7,837 nt of DNA from contig JAFAAJ010000112.1 of the NCBI GenBank assembly GCA_023426625.1, positions 1 to 7,837 of the forward strand, written 5' to 3'. The stretch is from Bacteroidota bacterium (GTDB lineage: Bacteria; Bacteroidota; Bacteroidia; Flavobacteriales; Weeksellaceae). The stretch's first letter is position 1. Every line of letters starts with the position of its first letter. This document shows positions 4,994 to 7,837 of the stretch, one piece after another. The notes below the pieces were generated by a model. It saw only the letters and a program-made list of their open reading frames with translations. It ran no database searches and was not told the DNA's origin. Made by a program: the position numbers and the translations under genes.

Positions 4994-6412
4994 ATGGAGT
5001 CTATATCAGTTTTTGAAATCATTAAAGTAGGAATCGGTCCGTCCAGTTCGCACACAATGGGACCGTGGAATGCAGCTTCTGCGTTTATCAGGATTATCAA
5101 CAGAGAGAGATCAGTTGCTGAAGTAAAAGAGGTTTTTCTTGAATTTTTCGGTTCTCTTGCCAAAACAGGAATAGGACACGGAACTGATATTGCCGGAATG
5201 TAGGGACTGAATGGTGAAGATTTCACAACGATAGACACCACCAAAATAGATGAGAAAATAGAGAAAATCAAAACCAGCCAGATTCTTAATTTAGGAGGTG
5301 AAAAGGAAATTCCTTTCATTTACGGTCACCATTTAGTCCTGAATATGCAAAAATCACTGGACTATCACCCGAATGGAATGATCTTTAAAGCCATTTTCGA
5401 AGACGGAACTGAACTTGTGCAGGATTTTTATTCTGTGGGAGGAGGTTTCATCATGAGCCAGGAGAAAAAGTCTATTCAAAAGCATTGTGTCCGTACATTA
5501 TATCCTTGTCATAAAGCTTCAGATATAGCCAAATATTGTGAAAAGCTGGGTTTGAACAGGGTTTCAGATCTTATTCTTATCAATGAAGAAAGCTGGAGAA
5601 CTCAGGAAGAAACCAGAAAAGAAGCTTTATACATCTGGCAAAACATCAAAGAATGTATTTATAAAGGCGTTAACAAAGAAGGGATTCTTCCGGGAGGACT
5701 TAATGTTTCGCGAAGAGCTGCGGGAATCAACAGAAAACTACTAGGAGATAAAACCTATAAAAATATCGATGAATGGTTCAAGCTGGTGGTAGATGCAGAA
5801 GAAAATTTCACGAATATCAATAAATGGATCGCTTGTTTTGCATTGGCTGTTAATGAAGAAAATGCCAGTTTCGGAAGAATTATTACGGCTCCTACCAATG
5901 GAGCAAGTGGTGTAATTCCGGCTGTTCTGATGTATGCACAAGCCTTTACCCCTTTCACAAGTGACGATGATATTGTAAGGTTTTTATTGGTCGCCGGAGA
6001 GATCGGAACATTGTTTAAAAAGAATGCAACTATTTCCGCAGCAATGGGAGGTTGTCAGGCTGAAGTAGGAGTGTCTTCCGCAATGGCTGCAGCAGGATTG
6101 ACGGAAATTTTAGGCGGAAGTGTAGGACAGGTGTTAATGGCCGCTGAAATTGCAATGGAGCATCATTTAGGTATGACTTGTGATCCTATCAAAGGTTTGG
6201 TGCAGATTCCATGTATCGAAAGAAATACAATGGGAGCTATAAAAGCCATTACTGCGGCTAATATCGCTCTGGAAAGTGATCCAACTAAAGCCAGAGTTAC
6301 TTTGGATGAGGTTATTCAAACCATGTGGGAAACCGCATTGTCGATGAGCGACAGGTTCAAGGAAACATCCGAAGGCGGATTGGCAATTGCAGTGAATGTT
6401 CCGGAGTGTTAA
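4994..6412 (+). pseudogene. sdaA: L-serine dehydratase (L-serine ammonia-lyase, iron-sulfur type), interrupted by an in-frame TAG at 5201-5203
   Basis: Read through one amber codon, this is a single-chain 473-codon L-serine dehydratase, the cytoplasmic enzyme converting L-serine to pyruvate and ammonia with a [4Fe-4S] cluster. The beta-type domain begins with GIGPSSSHTMGPW, the conserved serine-binding motif, and GIGHGTDIAGM. Codon 70 is TAG. The same frame then continues with GLNGEDFTTIDTTKIDEKI, exactly what the family has next. The alpha-type domain holds APTNGASGVIPA and cluster-ligand candidates C354 (GGCQAE), C396 (MTCDP) and C407 (IPCIERN), plus C472 as the very last residue. A terminal cysteine occupies the active site in some characterised homologues. 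No other stop or frameshift is seen. Translation as written gives a 69-residue fragment, and possibly a second product from the ATG at 5345 that lacks the PSSSHT motif. Causes could be nonsense mutation, sequencing error or suppression; TAG replacing a leucine TTG would need one base change. Confidence 0.88.
5201..5203 (+). other. In-frame amber codon within sdaA
   Basis: TAG stands between GGA ATG and GGA CTG AAT in the sdaA frame. The frame is open on both sides, from 4994 to 5200 and from 5204 to 6409, and the protein similarity continues across it without a gap. A leucine-like residue is expected here. Confidence 0.9.
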
Positions 6413-6420
6413 AATAAAAT

Positions 6421-6450
6421 TTGTGGTATCAATTAAAACGAATATTTTTG
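6421..6450 (+). promoter_or_regulatory. Bacteroidota sigma-A promoter (TTG, 19 bases, TATTTTTG)
   Basis: TTG at 6421-6423 and TATTTTTG at 6443-6450 are separated by 19 bases. This is a full match to the TTG-N17-23-TAnnTTTG promoter and the best complete promoter in the window. The leader to the ATG at 6469 would be about 14 bases. It gives the downstream gene expression independent of sdaA. Confidence 0.7.
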
Positions 6451-6468
6451 CCACGAATTTAATTTACT

Positions 6469-7104
6469 ATGAAAAAAATATTTATGCTTTTACTGATGGT
6501 TTTATCGCTGTCAGTATATTCACAGGTCACCATTCCTGCTACTTCTGCTAAAGGAACAATCATTACTCAGGATAATCTTAAAATTGAGTATAAAGATCTG
6601 AAATATCATAAGGGAAAAGTAACCTATATCAATCTTCAGAATGGTATGGAAGAATTTCTTTATGATAACTCAGTAAAAGATATTAAAGAAGCAGAAAATT
6701 TATTTACTCCTGTTGGAGAGAATCAAACTCAGTCATTGAAGTTTACCGACCAGTCAGATATTAAGAATTATCTTATACAGCAGAAAGATGCACAGTATAT
6801 GTCGGGTAAAAAGATTAATAATCTGGGAACTGCGTTTATTGTAGGGGGAGGAACTTGCTTTTTAGTAGGTGGTCTTTTAAACTTATCTTCTGCGAAAGAT
6901 GTGAATGATGAAGCAAAAGGATCTCCTGTTCCTTTAATCATTGGTCTGGTTGGAATAGGGATCGGAGTAACAATGAAAATAGAAGGTCATTCTAAAATGA
7001 AAAAAGCGGTCCGTAATTATCAAAGTGCCGACAGAGGGAAATTTACGCCTACTTACTATGTTATTAATAACAGAAATGGAGTGGGTATGATGATGACATT
7101 CTAA
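6469..7104 (+). CDS. Exported or membrane-associated protein of unknown function
   Basis: This is a 211-residue protein. Residues 1-18 are a signal peptide (MKKIFMLLLMVLSLSVYS, then QV). The mature part starts with a small strand-rich region (about 25-70; IEYKDLKYHKGKVTYINLQNG), which resembles short domains of secreted flavobacterial proteins but is not one I can name. Two glycine-rich hydrophobic stretches follow, at 120-139 (GTAFIVGGGTCFLVGGLLNL) and 153-169 (PVPLIIGLVGIGIGVTM), separated by a polar loop. They look like a transmembrane hairpin with GxxxG-like packing. The tail contains a basic stretch (HSKMKKAVRNYQSADRG) and ends with NGVGMMMTF. A cell-envelope location is likely. The start at 6469 is supported by the signal peptide and a full promoter just upstream. 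It has its own terminator and faces tyrA convergently. Confidence 0.8.
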   Translation: MKKIFMLLLMVLSLSVYSQVTIPATSAKGTIITQDNLKIEYKDLKYHKGKVTYINLQNGMEEFLYDNSVKDIKEAENLFTPVGENQTQSLKFTDQSDIKNYLIQQKDAQYMSGKKINNLGTAFIVGGGTCFLVGGLLNLSSAKDVNDEAKGSPVPLIIGLVGIGIGVTMKIEGHSKMKKAVRNYQSADRGKFTPTYYVINNRNGVGMMMTF

Positions 7105-7121
7105 AAAAATAAAGCATACAT

Positions 7122-7154
7122 AAGACCTTTGAAAAAATATTTCAAAGGTCTTTT
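7122..7154. terminator. Terminator between convergent genes
   Basis: AAGACCTTTGAAA (7122-7134) pairs perfectly with TTTCAAAGGTCTT (7140-7152), a 13-bp stem with a 5-base loop. On the plus strand it ends in four T residues (7151-7154). The tyrA stop codon (7153-7155, minus strand) touches its edge, so the same hairpin may serve both genes, though the T-run on the minus strand is delayed and weaker. Confidence 0.8.
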
Positions 7155-7837
7155 ATCTTAAAATTCCCCGGATTCTGTTAGCGTTCCGGATCAGTTCTTC
7201 CAAATACTCGTAATTTTCTTTTTCCAAAGCCGCTTTGAATTTTCTGAGCTGGGAAATATGCTCATTCAATACATCGAGAACGTTTTCACGGTTCTGGCGG
7301 AAAATCGGAACCCACATTTCAGGATGTGATTTTGCAAGACGTACCGTACTGGAAAAACCGGAACTTGCCAATTGGAAAATAGTATCTTCTTCGCGTTCTT
7401 TTTCCAGAACAGTATTTGCCAAAGCATATGATGTGATGTGAGAAATATGAGAAATGTAAGCTGTGTGAATATCGTGATCTTCAGCATTCATGTAGATAAG
7501 GTGCATATCGAGGCTTTCAACAATTTTTCCAACCAATTTCAGGGCATCCTTTGCCGATTCCTCTTGATTGCATATTACGCCTGCTTTTCCTGAAAAGCTC
7601 TCTGAAAGGGCAGATTTCGGGCCATTGTTCTCCGTCCCCCACATAGGATGGAATCCTACAAATCTTGAACGTTTCGCGTGGTCTTTTATGCTGTTCAGAA
7701 TTCCTGCTTTAGTGGAACCTGCATCCATGACGGTATGGTCATCGGAAATCAGGTCCAGAATATGAGGCAAAAGCTTTCTTGCCGCATCCACCGGAACAGC
7801 CAGAATAGTGAGATCAGAATTCCTGATTCCATGCTCC
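7153..7837 (-). CDS. tyrA: Prephenate dehydrogenase, C-terminal part (5' end outside window)
   Basis: The frame stays open to the right edge. Reading in from 7836 the first residues are EHGIRNSDLTILAVPVDAARKLLP, the end of the Rossmann NAD-binding domain (strand LTILAVPV). A GTG at 7791 is therefore internal, not the start. Further landmarks are VMDAGSTKAGI (the family's D-x-x-S-x-K block), FVGFHPMWGTENNGPKSA (HPMxGxExxG, substrate region) and AEDHDIHTAYISHISHITSYALA (the HD and SHxxH motif of the dimerisation domain). A charged helical tail (LNEHISQLRKFKAALEKEN) follows, with no fused ACT or chorismate mutase domain after it. The enzyme oxidatively decarboxylates prephenate to 4-hydroxyphenylpyruvate in tyrosine synthesis. 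About 227 residues are visible; roughly 50-60 N-terminal residues, including the GxGxxG motif, should lie outside. Its promoter and operon partners are not visible. Confidence 0.92.
   Translation of the reverse strand, partial: EHGIRNSDLTILAVPVDAARKLLPHILDLISDDHTVMDAGSTKAGILNSIKDHAKRSRFVGFHPMWGTENNGPKSALSESFSGKAGVICNQEESAKDALKLVGKIVESLDMHLIYMNAEDHDIHTAYISHISHITSYALANTVLEKEREEDTIFQLASSGFSSTVRLAKSHPEMWVPIFRQNRENVLDVLNEHISQLRKFKAALEKENYEYLEELIRNANRIRGILR

Noticed and set aside
4942..5319. A 125-codon open frame on the minus strand across the start of sdaA and the amber codon
   Set aside because: It overlaps a frame with unmistakable serine dehydratase similarity, its predicted protein shows no recognisable family, and no promoter is seen for it. 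It is best explained as an antisense shadow.
7235..7765. Plus- and minus-strand open frames overlapping tyrA
   Set aside because: tyrA motifs are clear on the minus strand in a single frame; the others are shadows.
1..7837. CRISPR array, insertion sequence, prophage, toxin-antitoxin, tRNA/rRNA or defence system
   Set aside because: No spaced direct-repeat array, transposase, terminal inverted repeats, integrase, cloverleaf-like sequence or defence-type domain was recognised by eye on either strand.

Overview
The window looks like ordinary chromosomal DNA from a flavobacterium of the Chryseobacterium/Weeksellaceae type. It is AT-rich. Genes lack clear Shine-Dalgarno sequences and instead have A/T-rich leaders. 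Several intergenic regions carry the Bacteroidota sigma-A -7 box TAnnTTTG. Many products begin with a short signal peptide ending just before Gln, which is common in this group. The genus is inferred from style and protein resemblance only; no search was run.

Layout from left to right: (1) the C-terminal part of a WYL-domain transcriptional regulator, cut by the left edge; (2) a very small lysine-rich membrane-anchored or amphipathic protein; (3) a 250-bp intergenic region with a GC-rich perfect hairpin, helically spaced TTGA repeats and a sigma-54-like -24/-12 element; (4) a secreted outer-membrane beta-barrel protein; (5) a glucokinase-family protein; (6) two tandem but separately expressed YceI-family secreted proteins, the first preceded by a perfect FNR-type palindrome; (7) a small alpha/beta hydrolase; (8) an iron-sulfur L-serine dehydratase gene interrupted by one in-frame TAG; (9) a secreted or membrane protein of unknown function; (10) on the minus strand, a prephenate dehydrogenase (tyrA) cut by the right edge.

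Most plus-strand genes appear to be single transcription units. Strong hairpin-plus-T-run terminators follow the beta-barrel gene, glucokinase, both YceI genes and the 211-residue protein. Individual -7 boxes precede glucokinase, both YceI genes, the hydrolase, serine dehydratase and the 211-residue protein. The neighbourhood therefore does not argue for one shared pathway. Sugar phosphorylation, serine breakdown to pyruvate and tyrosine synthesis are separate central-metabolism functions.

I see no CRISPR array, insertion sequence, phage gene, toxin-antitoxin pair, RNA gene or defence system, and no convincing undescribed multi-gene system. The observations most worth checking are the amber codon in the serine dehydratase gene, the FNR box placed near -41.5 of a YceI promoter, the sigma-54-like promoter, and a glucokinase that keeps its sugar-site residues but has lost the usual phosphate-binding signatures.
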